64,000 nt of DNA from Telluria mixta (lineage in GTDB: Bacteria; Pseudomonadota; Gammaproteobacteria; Burkholderiales; Burkholderiaceae_D), in the NCBI RefSeq assembly GCF_029223865.1, contig NZ_CP119520.1, positions 6,696,001 through 6,760,000 on the forward strand. The letters are read 5' to 3'. The notes under the pieces are model-generated. The model searched no databases and had not been told where the DNA came from. It saw nothing but the letters and a program-made list of their open reading frames with translations. The position numbers were made by a program, and so were the translations under genes. Of this stretch, positions 19,256 to 28,200 are shown in pieces; the first letter of the stretch is position 1; every line of letters starts with the position of its first letter.

Positions 19256-19271
19256 TGGCACCGTTTTTGCA
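19256..19271 (+). promoter_or_regulatory. Sigma-54 promoter of the porin/PQQ dehydrogenase operon
   Basis: TGGCACCGTTTTTGCA is an essentially perfect RpoN promoter (TGGCAC, five bases, TTGCA; GG at 19257-19258, GC at 19269-19270). Transcription would start near 19282, about 30 bases before the porin ATG. Confidence 0.8.
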
Positions 19272-19313
19272 GAAGCCACCAGCGCAGCACCCACAACAAT
19301 CAATGGAGACGAC

Positions 19314-20516
19314 ATGAAAGAGACACACAAGACCCGCATGCTGGTCGCGCTGGTGGCCTGCGCGGCCGCAGGTTCCACCCACGCCGCCGTGGAATTCGAA
19401 ACCCCGGGCGGCTGGAAGCTCGGCACGGACGGCTGGATCATCGTGCAGGCGCACCGCCAGAACGGCGACGCCGCCGGTACGACGGGCTTCCGCATGACCT
19501 CGGGCACGACGCCCAGCCTGTTCGCATTCACCGTCACCTCGCCCGCCATCGACGGCATCACGTACAGCAGCCGCGTGGGCCTGTACATCAACTCGCAATC
19601 GGGCGAAGGCAACTTCCGCAACGCGGGCAACGTCGGCAACACGGGCAGCAAAGCGCTGGACCCGCGCGAGATGTGGGCGAAGGCGTCGGCGGCCTGGGGC
19701 GAGATCGTGATCGGCAAGTCCTACGGCATCTACCAGGCGGAACCCGTGCTGGCCGACGCCTCCGTGCTGGCGGGCGGCCTGACGGGCTACGACGTCGTCA
19801 ACACGACCAATGCGCTGGCCGCCACGTTCAACGCGGGCTACATGTACACGAACTTCAACGCGGGGCTGCGCTACAACTCGCCGAAGACGGTGCCGCTGTC
19901 GTTCTCGATGGCGGTGTACGACCCGAGCCAGATCCGCAACGTGTTCACGGGCGCCGGCGCGGACCAGACGAATTCGCCGCGCGTGGAAGGTGGCGTGTAT
20001 TACAACGACCAGCTGGGCGGCGCCAAGTTCAAGATCTACGGCGACTTCACCTGGCAGACGGCGCGCCACTGCACCGTTGCGGGCGGCGCCGCCTGCGTGC
20101 AGGACGACGTGCACACGCGCGGCATCTCGGCCGGCACGACGGTCGACGTCGGGCCGCTGAACTTCCACCTGTCCGGCTTCAAGGCGGACGGCCTCGGCTC
20201 CGTGCTGATGCAGGACCTCGACGCGCTCGATGCCGCCGGCCGGGAACGCCGCAGCCGCGGCGGCTTCGCGCAGGTGGTGTGGCATGCGACCGACGCGCTG
20301 TCGCTGCGCTACAGCTACGGCCGCACGCGCATCGACGACACGGCCGCCACGCCCGGCCACCTCGCGCGCTCGAACATCGGCGGCGCCTATTACGCGGTGA
20401 ATCCGCACGTGACGGTGTATGCCGAACTCGCGCGCTCGACGTTCTCGCTGAACCCCGTGTTCGCGCGGCCGACCAATACCCGCTACGCGACCCTCGGCGG
20501 CCGCTTCGTGTGGTAA
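19314..20516 (+). CDS. Outer-membrane porin
   Basis: A 400-residue outer-membrane beta-barrel of the betaproteobacterial porin type (Gram-negative porin / OprB-like). It has a signal peptide (residues 1-24, cleavage after THA), then VEFETPGGWKLGTDGWIIVQAH as the first strand, alternating strands, two cysteines in one surface loop (HCTVAGGAACVQ), and a terminal aromatic residue (GGRFVW), the usual Omp insertion signature. As first gene behind a perfect sigma-54 promoter and before a PQQ dehydrogenase, it should admit the alcohol substrate of that enzyme. The ATG at 19314 follows AATGGAGACGAC. Confidence 0.88.
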   Translation: MKETHKTRMLVALVACAAAGSTHAAVEFETPGGWKLGTDGWIIVQAHRQNGDAAGTTGFRMTSGTTPSLFAFTVTSPAIDGITYSSRVGLYINSQSGEGNFRNAGNVGNTGSKALDPREMWAKASAAWGEIVIGKSYGIYQAEPVLADASVLAGGLTGYDVVNTTNALAATFNAGYMYTNFNAGLRYNSPKTVPLSFSMAVYDPSQIRNVFTGAGADQTNSPRVEGGVYYNDQLGGAKFKIYGDFTWQTARHCTVAGGAACVQDDVHTRGISAGTTVDVGPLNFHLSGFKADGLGSVLMQDLDALDAAGRERRSRGGFAQVVWHATDALSLRYSYGRTRIDDTAATPGHLARSNIGGAYYAVNPHVTVYAELARSTFSLNPVFARPTNTRYATLGGRFVW

Positions 20517-20545
20517 TCCATCCAACGCATTCCGAGGACCCCAAC

Positions 20546-22213
20546 ATGCACCCGACCACCCGTTCCAACACGGCGGCCGCCGTCGCCGCTTTCCTGCTCG
20601 CCCTCTCGCTGGCGCAACCGTCGGCCGCGCACGGCGACGACGATGACGCCGCCAACTGGACGCAATACCACCGCACGTCCAACGCCTGGCGCTATTCGCC
20701 GCTGGACCAGATCACGTCGAAGAACGTCAAGCGCCTGAAACCCGTATGGATCCACCAGCCGGGCGACATCACATCCGGCCTCGTCTCCACGCCGCTCGTC
20801 AAGGACGGCGTGCTGTACTACGTCGGCCCCAACAACCACGTGTTCGCGCTGGACGGCGCCACCGGCAAGGCGCTGTGGCACTACCAGCCGAAGCTGGCCG
20901 CCGTCGCCTCCGAAAGTTTCTATGCGTCGCTGGGCCGCAGCATCACGATGGGCCATGGCCGCATCTACCTCGGCACCCTGGACGGCCGCTTCGTCGCCAT
21001 CGACGACAAGACGGGCAAGGAAGTGTGGTCCACGCAGCTCACGGACCTGAAGAAATGCTTCGGCTGCCTGTTCTCGTCGTCGCCCGTGCTGGCTGGCGAC
21101 GTCCTGATCGGCGGCACGACAGGCGGCGACCAGGCGCAGCGCGGCAAGATCTACGCCGTTAACGCCATCACGGGGGCGAAGATGTGGACCTTCGACACGA
21201 TCCGCGACGACCCGGCCAGCTGGCCCGGCGACACGGGCGAAGTCGCGGGCGGCGGCGCCTGGATGCCGGGCACCTACGATGCGGCGTCGGACACGTTCTT
21301 CATCGGCACGAGCAACGCGGCCCCGGACTTCTACGGCGACGGCCGCAAGGGCGACAACCTGTACACGGCGAGCCTGCTGGCGCTCGATCCGAAGACGGGC
21401 AAGCTGAAATGGCATCGCCAGGAAATCCCGCACGACACGTTCGACTACGACTCCACGTACGAAGCCCTGCTCCTCAAGAAGGACGGCAAGGACGTCGTCG
21501 TCCACCTGAACAAGAGCGGCTTCGTGTTCGTGATGGACAAGGCGGACGGCAAACTGGAAAACGTGTGGCCGCTGAGCCAGACCTACAACTTCGTCAAGAC
21601 GATCGATCCGAAGACCGGAGAACTGATCGGCCGGCGCGAGATGCCGGTCGGGAAAGAGACCCTGCTGTGCCCCTACCTGCTCGGCACGCGCAGCTACAAC
21701 GCGGGCGCGTACAACCCGAAGACGAAGCTGTGGTACACGAACGCGATGGAAGTCTGCCAGAACGTGATCCCGGCCAAGCAGGAGACGTCCGGCATGGGCA
21801 TCGCGAGCCTGTACCTCGGCGTCGACAAGCTGGAAGCCGTGCCGCCGCCGGACCGTCCCGCCGAAGGCCGCCTCGATGCGCGCGATCCGCTCACGGGCAA
21901 GCTGAAATGGAGCGTCAAGTATCCGGTCCCGGGCCTGGGCAGCGTGCTCACGACGGGCGGCGGCCTCGTGTTCAACGGCGATCCGCAGGGCTTCGTGCAC
22001 GCGTATGACGCCGACACGGGCGCGGAGCTGTGGCAGTTCCAGACCGGCTCCGGCATCCGCGGCGGCATCGTCAGCTATGCCGTGAACGGCAAGCAGTACA
22101 TCGCCGTGCCGAGCGGCTGGGGTTCGCTGGCGCCGGGCTTCATGGCCTCCGCCTTCCCGGCCGTGAAACAGCTCACGGGCGGCGCGGCGATGGTCGTGTT
22201 CGCGCTCGACTGA
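20546..22213 (+). CDS. PQQ-dependent alcohol dehydrogenase (quinoprotein)
   Basis: A 555-residue periplasmic quinoprotein with signal peptide (cleavage near residue 28) and an eight-bladed propeller built from repeats such as VFALDGATGKALWHY and FVAIDDKTGKEVWST. The catalytic aspartate should be D300 in HDTFDYDS. D302 is also an aspartate, the position that marks lanthanide-using enzymes (XoxF, PedH) in contrast to calcium enzymes. The vicinal Cys-Cys disulfide common in methanol/ethanol dehydrogenases is replaced by CFGC (C171, C174). It should oxidise an alcohol and pass electrons to the cytochrome c encoded next. No PQQ biosynthesis genes are in the window. The substrate is not predictable. 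Confidence 0.92.
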   Translation: MHPTTRSNTAAAVAAFLLALSLAQPSAAHGDDDDAANWTQYHRTSNAWRYSPLDQITSKNVKRLKPVWIHQPGDITSGLVSTPLVKDGVLYYVGPNNHVFALDGATGKALWHYQPKLAAVASESFYASLGRSITMGHGRIYLGTLDGRFVAIDDKTGKEVWSTQLTDLKKCFGCLFSSSPVLAGDVLIGGTTGGDQAQRGKIYAVNAITGAKMWTFDTIRDDPASWPGDTGEVAGGGAWMPGTYDAASDTFFIGTSNAAPDFYGDGRKGDNLYTASLLALDPKTGKLKWHRQEIPHDTFDYDSTYEALLLKKDGKDVVVHLNKSGFVFVMDKADGKLENVWPLSQTYNFVKTIDPKTGELIGRREMPVGKETLLCPYLLGTRSYNAGAYNPKTKLWYTNAMEVCQNVIPAKQETSGMGIASLYLGVDKLEAVPPPDRPAEGRLDARDPLTGKLKWSVKYPVPGLGSVLTTGGGLVFNGDPQGFVHAYDADTGAELWQFQTGSGIRGGIVSYAVNGKQYIAVPSGWGSLAPGFMASAFPAVKQLTGGAAMVVFALD

Positions 22214-22221
22214 TCTTCAAC

Positions 22222-22242
22222 GCGGGCGCCGCGCGCGCCCGC
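22222..22242 (+). other. Intercistronic hairpin after the PQQ dehydrogenase gene
   Basis: GCGGGCGC (22222-22229) and GCGCCCGC (22235-22242) form a perfect 8-bp stem with a 5-base loop, followed by only three T residues. It may act as a weak terminator or an RNA-stabilising stem that lets the dehydrogenase be made in excess over the cytochrome and binding protein downstream. Confidence 0.4.
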
Positions 22243-22274
22243 TTTCACCACCAACGATAATCAAGGAGACTCTC

Positions 22275-22634
22275 ATGTTCAAACCCATCGTCTGTGCCCT
22301 CGCGGTCCAGCTGCTGTGCGCATCGGCCGCCATGGCCGTCGCACCGACCATCTCCGGCCCCGCCAAGCCGGACCAGGCCATGATCGACGCCGGCGCCAAG
22401 CGCTTCACCCAGAGCTGCGTCTACTGCCACGGCAATGCCGGCTCGGGCGGCAAGGCGGCCCCGCTGCAGGGCCGCGACGACCTGACGAAGGAATACGTCG
22501 CGGAGACGATCGCCAACGGCAAGCAGCGCGGCTCGTTCAACATGCCGGCGTGGAAAGGCGCGTTCAACGAGCAGCAGATCCAGGAGCTGACCGCGTACAT
22601 CCTGTCGCTGAAGAACGCCGGCGCGGCGAAATAG
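22275..22634 (+). CDS. Periplasmic c-type cytochrome
   Basis: A 119-residue monoheme cytochrome c. It has a signal peptide (residues 1-21), the heme motif CVYCH at about residue 48, and a methionine axial-ligand candidate in FNMPAWKG at about 92. It is the expected electron acceptor for the PQQ dehydrogenase, comparable in role to MxaG/XoxG, though shorter than those. It follows the dehydrogenase by 61 bases with AAGGAGA before its ATG and precedes the MoxJ/XoxJ-like gene by 9 bases, forming one operon. Confidence 0.92.
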   Translation: MFKPIVCALAVQLLCASAAMAVAPTISGPAKPDQAMIDAGAKRFTQSCVYCHGNAGSGGKAAPLQGRDDLTKEYVAETIANGKQRGSFNMPAWKGAFNEQQIQELTAYILSLKNAGAAK

Positions 22635-22643
22635 GAGGCCGCC

Positions 22644-23423
22644 ATGGCCCGTCTTCGGAAACACTGGCTGTTCGCCCTGGCTTGCGTGGCTGCCACCGCA
22701 CAGGCGCGTACGCTGCCCGAGATGGCGGCGTCGAACGAGTTCGTGATCTGCGCGGCGCCGGACGACATGCCGTTCTCGCGGCGCGACGGCACGCCGGCCG
22801 GGTTGTACGTCGACCTGGGCCGCCTCGTCGCCTCCGACCTGGGTCTCGCGCTCGGCGTGCGCTGGATCCCGCGCCGCGAACTGGCCCGCCGGGTGGGCTG
22901 CGACGCCATCATGGGCACGGCCGTCGTCAAGGTGGACGACCGCCCGGCGTCATGGCGCAACGTGCCGACGATACCGTGGATGCGGGCCGGTGCCGTCGTG
23001 GTGGACACGGGGCGCGGTCGCGTCGACTCGTTGGACGCGCTGCGCACGGGCCACGTGGCCGTGCCGAGCGGCTCGTGGGCGCACCGCTGGCTCGATGCGC
23101 ACGGCGTGCCCGTATGGGTGCGGTTCCGGACGGATCCCGAGATCATCGACGCCGTGGTCCGGGGGGACGCGGACGCCGGGGTCGTGTCGGACGTGGCGGT
23201 GGGCTGGTATCGGCAGCAGGCCGGCGCGGCGAACCTGCGCGTGCTGGACACGCTGCTCGATCCGGACGAATTCGGCTTCGACGTGGCGATCGACCTGCTC
23301 GACACGGACGCCGCCACGCTGGCGCGCGTGAACGGCATCGTGCGATCGCGCCTGGCGGACGGCGCGATCGCGGCGATCGGACGACGCTACGGCGCGTACC
23401 GGGCGCCCGCAGGACGTCGCTAG
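22644..23423 (+). CDS. MoxJ/XoxJ-like periplasmic substrate-binding protein
   Basis: A 259-residue protein with a signal peptide (residues 1-21) and a type II solute-binding fold: FVICAAPDDMPFSRRDG, then PAGLYVDLGRLVASDLG, a central VAVPSGSWAHRWLD, and VVRGDADAGVVSDVAVGWY. This is the quinoprotein-dehydrogenase-associated binding-protein family typified by MoxJ and XoxJ, which are needed for active PQQ methanol dehydrogenases and are thought to help load or activate the enzyme rather than feed an ABC transporter. No transporter genes are adjacent, which agrees. It is last in the porin-PQQ-cytochrome operon. Confidence 0.87.
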   Translation: MARLRKHWLFALACVAATAQARTLPEMAASNEFVICAAPDDMPFSRRDGTPAGLYVDLGRLVASDLGLALGVRWIPRRELARRVGCDAIMGTAVVKVDDRPASWRNVPTIPWMRAGAVVVDTGRGRVDSLDALRTGHVAVPSGSWAHRWLDAHGVPVWVRFRTDPEIIDAVVRGDADAGVVSDVAVGWYRQQAGAANLRVLDTLLDPDEFGFDVAIDLLDTDAATLARVNGIVRSRLADGAIAAIGRRYGAYRAPAGRR

Positions 23424-23436
23424 GTCACGACTCCGC

Positions 23437-24243
23437 TCAGTTCCCCGTGTCTGCGCGCACAGCCTGCACGCGCTTGCACGCGGGCTCCTTGGGGCCCGCC
23501 GCCGCGCACACCCGCGCGCGGCATTGTTCCTCGCCGGCCGCGTTGTAGCGGCGGCACGACGCCAGCTGTTCCGCCGGCGTGGCCTTGCCCTTCTTCGGGT
23601 CCATGTGGCTCATCAGGGCCGCCAGCAGGACGACGTCGCTGTCCTGCTCGCGCGTCCCGCCCGCCTTCGCCTTCGTCTTTTTGTCCTTCGCGGCCTCGCG
23701 TGACTTGTCCTGTGCCCTGGCGTGCACAGTCTTCGCGTGCGCTTCCCTGCGCTCGGCCTTCTCTGCCTTCGCAGCCTTCTCCGCTTTCGCCGTACGTTCC
23801 TTGCGGTGCGCGGGCGCGGGCGGCGCGGCCATGTCGGCCAGCGGATTGGTCATGGGCTCGGCCGGCGCCGCCGGCTCGTCGCGCAGCACGGCAGCCGCCG
23901 GAGCTGGTGCCGGTGCCGGCAGCGCGACCGGGGTCACGGGAATGGCCGGCGCAGCAGCTGCAGCCGATGCGGCCGCGACCTGCACCGGCGCTGGGGTCAG
24001 CACGGCACGTTCGTCGCTCCCGCCGAACAGGAACAGCGCGCCGCACACGGCGACCAGGCCCGCGGCCACGCCGCCCCACACCAGCGCGCGTGAACGGGGC
24101 CGTGGCGCTTGCGCGGCAGCTGCCTGCCCGGGCATGCCATCCAGCGAACTGAGGATGCCCTGCCGCTCCTGAACCGGCTGCTCTTCGGGCGAGAGCAGGC
24201 TGGGCCGGCCGCCACGGACCGGGCGATCGCCTTGATGTTGCAA
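23437..24243 (-). CDS. Membrane-anchored Ala/Lys-rich protein of unknown function
   Basis: A 268-residue protein. A cytoplasmic-looking N-terminus of about 50 residues is followed by one membrane helix (about 53-75, ALVWGGVAAGLVAVCGALFL), a long Pro/Ala spacer, a highly charged Lys/Ala/Glu region (about 145-195) and a C-terminal part with four cysteines (SCRRYNAAGEEQCRARVCA and a later CKRV). The start is a TTG, supported by a well placed AAGGAG; no ATG fits. I do not recognise a family. It lies divergent from the first T6SS gene across a 199-base AT-rich control region, so joint regulation is possible. It is convergent with the XoxJ-like gene. Confidence 0.65.
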   Translation of the reverse strand: MQHQGDRPVRGGRPSLLSPEEQPVQERQGILSSLDGMPGQAAAAQAPRPRSRALVWGGVAAGLVAVCGALFLFGGSDERAVLTPAPVQVAAASAAAAAPAIPVTPVALPAPAPAPAAAVLRDEPAAPAEPMTNPLADMAAPPAPAHRKERTAKAEKAAKAEKAERREAHAKTVHARAQDKSREAAKDKKTKAKAGGTREQDSDVVLLAALMSHMDPKKGKATPAEQLASCRRYNAAGEEQCRARVCAAAGPKEPACKRVQAVRADTGN

Positions 24244-24310
24244 ATCAGCTCCTTAAAAAAGTTTGCATTACTTTACAAGAATCAAGACAATTGTGCCTCT
24301 ATTTTGCTTT

Positions 24311-24366
24311 TAATCGTGCGCGATTAACACATTTGGTGAGTTTTTGCGTTTTTTCAATCGTGCGCG
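24311..24366. promoter_or_regulatory. AT-rich T6SS control region with two AATCGTGCGCG boxes
   Basis: The 199 bases between the unknown gene (start 24243) and the M15 peptidase gene (GTG 24443) are much richer in A/T than the surrounding genes. Two copies of AATCGTGCGCG (24312-24322, 24356-24366) lie 44 bases apart; the first is part of the inverted repeat TAATCGTGCGCGATTA (24311-24326). Close copies occur before tssK at 49109 and 49245. They may be sites for a T6SS regulator. No clear -35/-10 pair or well spaced -24/-12 element was found. Confidence 0.5.
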
Positions 24367-24442
24367 GGGTTGTCGCTTACCGGATTTATACTTTCGGGAA
24401 ATATTTCTTCGACAACAATGTGAACGGCTTCCGGAGAGTACG

Positions 24443-25282
24443 GTGTGGGTGTTGGCAGTGACGGTGTATTTCGTGTTGGCGTGCGCGATCAGCTGGATGG
24501 TGCTGTTCCCGGCCGGCCGCGAGTTCGTCCTGAACGCGCTCGCGGGAGCCGGGCAGCGGCTCGGGCGGCGCGCGGGCATGCTCGCGCAGCAGCGCCTGCG
24601 CGACGCGGATGCGCTGGCCGCGAACGGCCGCGCGACAGCGGGCAGCCTGGCCGGCTTCGTGCGGCGCCACTGGATCGCCTGCACGTGCGGCGCGGCGCTC
24701 GTCTGCCTGCCGCCGCTGGCCGCCCTGCTGCTCGCGGAACGGCCCATGCTGAACGGCTACGAGTCGACGGAGCGCCCCATGAACACGCAGGTGGCCGACC
24801 TGCTGCAGGGCGAGCAGCTCGTGCCGCCGCCCCCGCTGCCGCCGCTCGTGTTCGCGACGGCCGAAGTGGCGCAGGAACGTCCGCTGCTCGCCTCGGCCAG
24901 CCGCGACTGGGCCATGCTGAACGCCGATTACACGCAGCGCCTGCTGACCGTCTTCCGGATCATGAAGGAGCGTCATGGCTACGACATGGCGATCCTGGAA
25001 GGCTATCGCAGCCCCGCGCGCCAGGACGCGCTGGCCGCGCTGGGACCGGGCGTCACGAACGCGCGGTCGTGGCAAAGCTGGCACCAGTACGGCCTCGCCG
25101 CCGATTGCGCATTCGTCCGCGACGGCAAGCTCGTGATCTCGGAAAAGGATCCATGGGCGATGCGCGGTTACCAGTTGTACGGCCAGGTGGCCGAATCCGT
25201 CGGCCTCACGTGGGGCGGACGCTGGAAAATGATGGACTTCGGGCACACGGAACTGCGCGTGCCCGGCGTCATGAAGCATTAA
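24443..25282 (+). CDS. T6SS-associated M15-type peptidoglycan peptidase (TagX-like)
   Basis: A 279-residue inner-membrane protein with two hydrophobic segments (about 1-23 and 75-95) and a C-terminal M15/VanY-like peptidase domain. Metal and catalytic motifs are visible: LEGYRSPARQDAL, SWHQYGLAADCAF (His and Asp ligands) and WKMMDFGHTEL. In Acinetobacter the related TagX is an L,D-endopeptidase that opens the cell wall for T6SS assembly; its place just before tssM supports the same role. The GTG start at 24443 is preferred to an ATG 99 bases upstream because GGAGAG lies before it and the earlier segment is poorly protein-like. Confidence 0.85.
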   Translation: MWVLAVTVYFVLACAISWMVLFPAGREFVLNALAGAGQRLGRRAGMLAQQRLRDADALAANGRATAGSLAGFVRRHWIACTCGAALVCLPPLAALLLAERPMLNGYESTERPMNTQVADLLQGEQLVPPPPLPPLVFATAEVAQERPLLASASRDWAMLNADYTQRLLTVFRIMKERHGYDMAILEGYRSPARQDALAALGPGVTNARSWQSWHQYGLAADCAFVRDGKLVISEKDPWAMRGYQLYGQVAESVGLTWGGRWKMMDFGHTELRVPGVMKH

Positions 25283-25298
25283 TCACACTCTCGTAATC

Positions 25299-28200
25299 AT
25301 GCAAAAAACCTGGGATTTCCTGACCGCCCGCGCCAGCCTGACCGTCATCGGCTGGGTGGCCTTCGCCGCGCTGCTGTTCGTGGCCGCGCGGCTGCTGCAA
25401 TGGCCTGCCTCGCTGCCGTGGATCGTGCTCGGCATTGCGCTGGCCGTCGGCGCCGCCATCTGGCTGTTCCGCCGCTGGCGCCATGCGAGAAAGGCGAAGC
25501 AGATCGGCGACATGCTCGAACAGCAAGCCGACAAACCTGTCGCCGACGCCACCCAGCGCCAGGAAACGGAAGTGATCCGCAAGCGCCTGCTCGACGCCAT
25601 CGCGACGATCAAGGGTTCCAAGCTGGGCCAGTTGTCCGGCAGCGCCGCGCTGTACGAACTGCCGTGGTACATGATCATCGGGAACCCGGCGGCCGGCAAG
25701 AGCACCGCGATCGCCAGCTCCGGCCTGCAGTTCCCGTTCGCCGACAGCAAGGTCGTGCAGGGCGTGGGCGGCACGCGCAACTGCGACTGGTTCTTCACGA
25801 CCGAGGGCATCCTGCTCGACACGGCCGGGCGCTACTCCGTCGTCGACCAGGACCGCGCCGAGTGGTTCGGTTTCCTCGACCTGCTGAAGAAGCACCGCCG
25901 CAAGGCGCCGATCAACGGCGTGATCATCGCCGTCAGCATCGCGGAACTGACCCGCAACCGTCCCGAATTCGCGATCAACCTGGCCAAGAACCTGCGCCAG
26001 CGCGTGCAGGAACTGACCGAGCGTCTCGAAGTCCATGCGCCCGTCTACGTCGTGTTCACGAAGGCCGACCTGATCGACGGTTTCAACGAATTCTTCCAGG
26101 ACGCCGAGCGCGCCGAGCGCGAGAAGGTGTGGGGCGCGACGCTCCCCTACGACCAGAACGTGACGAGCGAACGCCTGCTCGACCAGTTCGACGCCCGCTT
26201 CGACGAACTGTACGACGGCCTCAAGGAACTGAGCCTCGCGAACATGGCGCTGCAGCGGCGCGAGAGCATGCCGTCCGGCGTGTTCACCTTCCCGCTCGAA
26301 TTCTCGTCGATCAAGCCGGCGCTGCGTGCGTTCGTCGCCACGCTGTTCGAGGACAACCCGTTCCAGTTCAAGCCCGTCTTCCGCGGCTTCTACTTCACGA
26401 GCGCGCTGCAGGAAGGCGAGACGGTGTCGACGTCGTCCGCCCGCGTCGCGCAGCGTTTCGACCTGCGCCTCGCGCCGCCGGCCCACGAAGACCAGCACCA
26501 GCAGCAGGGCTACTTCCTCCTCAACCTGTTCCGCAAGGTGATCTTCGCCGACAAGGACCTCGTCGCGCAGTACGCCAGCCCGGCCAAGACGCGCCTGCGC
26601 TATGCCGCGTTCTTCGCCGCGACGGCCATCGTCGGCCTCGCGCTCGCGGGCTGGAGCTGGTCGTACATGAACAACCGCCAGCTCGTCGCCAACGTCCAGG
26701 CCGACCTGGACCAGGCCATCCGCGTGCAGGGCAAGAGCCTCGACCTGCAGTCGCGCTTCCAGGCGCTGGAGATCCTGCAGGACCGCATCGAACAGCTCGA
26801 CCGCTACGCCGAACACCGCCCGCTGGGCCTCAGCCTCGGCCTGTACCAGGGCAACCTCCTGAACCGGAAGTTGAAGGAAGAGTATTTCAACGGCGTGCGC
26901 GAAGTGATGCTGAAGCCCGTCGCGCAGTCGCTGGAATCGTACCTGGCCGACGTGAACGGCAACGCGGGCCAGTTGCAGCCGATGAACAAGCCGGCTGGCG
27001 CGCCGACGGCCGCCTCCGACGCGCCGCAGCAGTTCAAGGATGCGTCGCCGGCCGACACCGAGGACGCGTACAACGCATTGAAGACGTACCTGATGCTGGG
27101 CGATAAATCGCGCGCCGAGAGCGCCCACCTGAACGACCAGCTCACGCGCTTCTGGCGCAACTGGCTGGAATCGAACCGCGGCGCGATGCCGCGCGAGCAG
27201 ATGATCCGCAGCGCCGAGCGCATGATCTCGTTCTACCTCGCGCAGGTCAACGACACGTCGTGGCCCGTCATCGACACGCGCCTCGCGCTCGTCGACCAGA
27301 CGCGCGACAGCCTGCGCAAGGTCGTGCGCGGCATGCCGGCGCGGGAGCGCGTGTACGCGGACGTGAAGGCGCGCGCCGCCACCCGCTATCCGTCGATCAC
27401 CGTGGCGCGCATCGTCGGCGACCAGGACAAGGACCTCGTCCTCGGCAGCTACGCGATCTCCGGCGCCTTCACGCGCCAGGCCTGGGAAGGCTTCGTGCAG
27501 CAGGCGTTCCGCGACGCGGCCAACCGCGAACTGCAAAGCGCCGACTGGGTCCTGAAGACCGCCGCGCGCGACGACCTCACGCTGGAGGGCAGCCCGGAAC
27601 AGATCCAGAAATCGCTCGTCGACCTGTACAAGGCCGAGTATGCGCGCGAGTGGCAGAAGTTCATGCAGGGTGTGACGGTGAAGGACCTGGACGGCTTCGA
27701 CGGCGCGGCCGCCGCCATGAACCGCCTGGGCGATCCGCAGAATTCGCCCATCAACAAGCTCGTGTCGACCGTGTACGAACAGACGTCGTGGGACAACCCG
27801 ACGCTGGCCGGCGCCACGCTGCAGCGCGCGCAGAGCGGCCTGACGGGCTGGTTCCGCGAGACGATCCTGCGCCAGAAGCCGGCCATCGTGAACGTCAGCC
27901 TGCCGGCACCGGGTTCGCAACCGGCCAACGCGCCGGCGCTGGGCCCCGTCGGCCGCGAGTTCGCCGGCGTCGCCCGCCTCGTGGTCGCCCGCGACAAGGA
28001 TGCGTCGCTGATGCGCGGCTATGTCGACAACCTGTCGAAGCTGCGCGCGCGCTTCAACCAGATCAAGAACCAGGGCGACCCCGGCCCCGGCGCCAAGCAG
28101 CTGATGCAGCAGACGCTGGACGGCAGCGGCTCCGAGCTGGCCGACGCGCTGAAATACGTCGATGAACAGATGCTCGTCGGGATGACGGATGTCCAGCGCC

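Noticed and set aside
24332..24349. A possible -24/-12 promoter before the T6SS genes
   Set aside because: GG and GC doublets (24335, 24346) are 11 rather than 12 bases apart and the rest of the consensus is weak.
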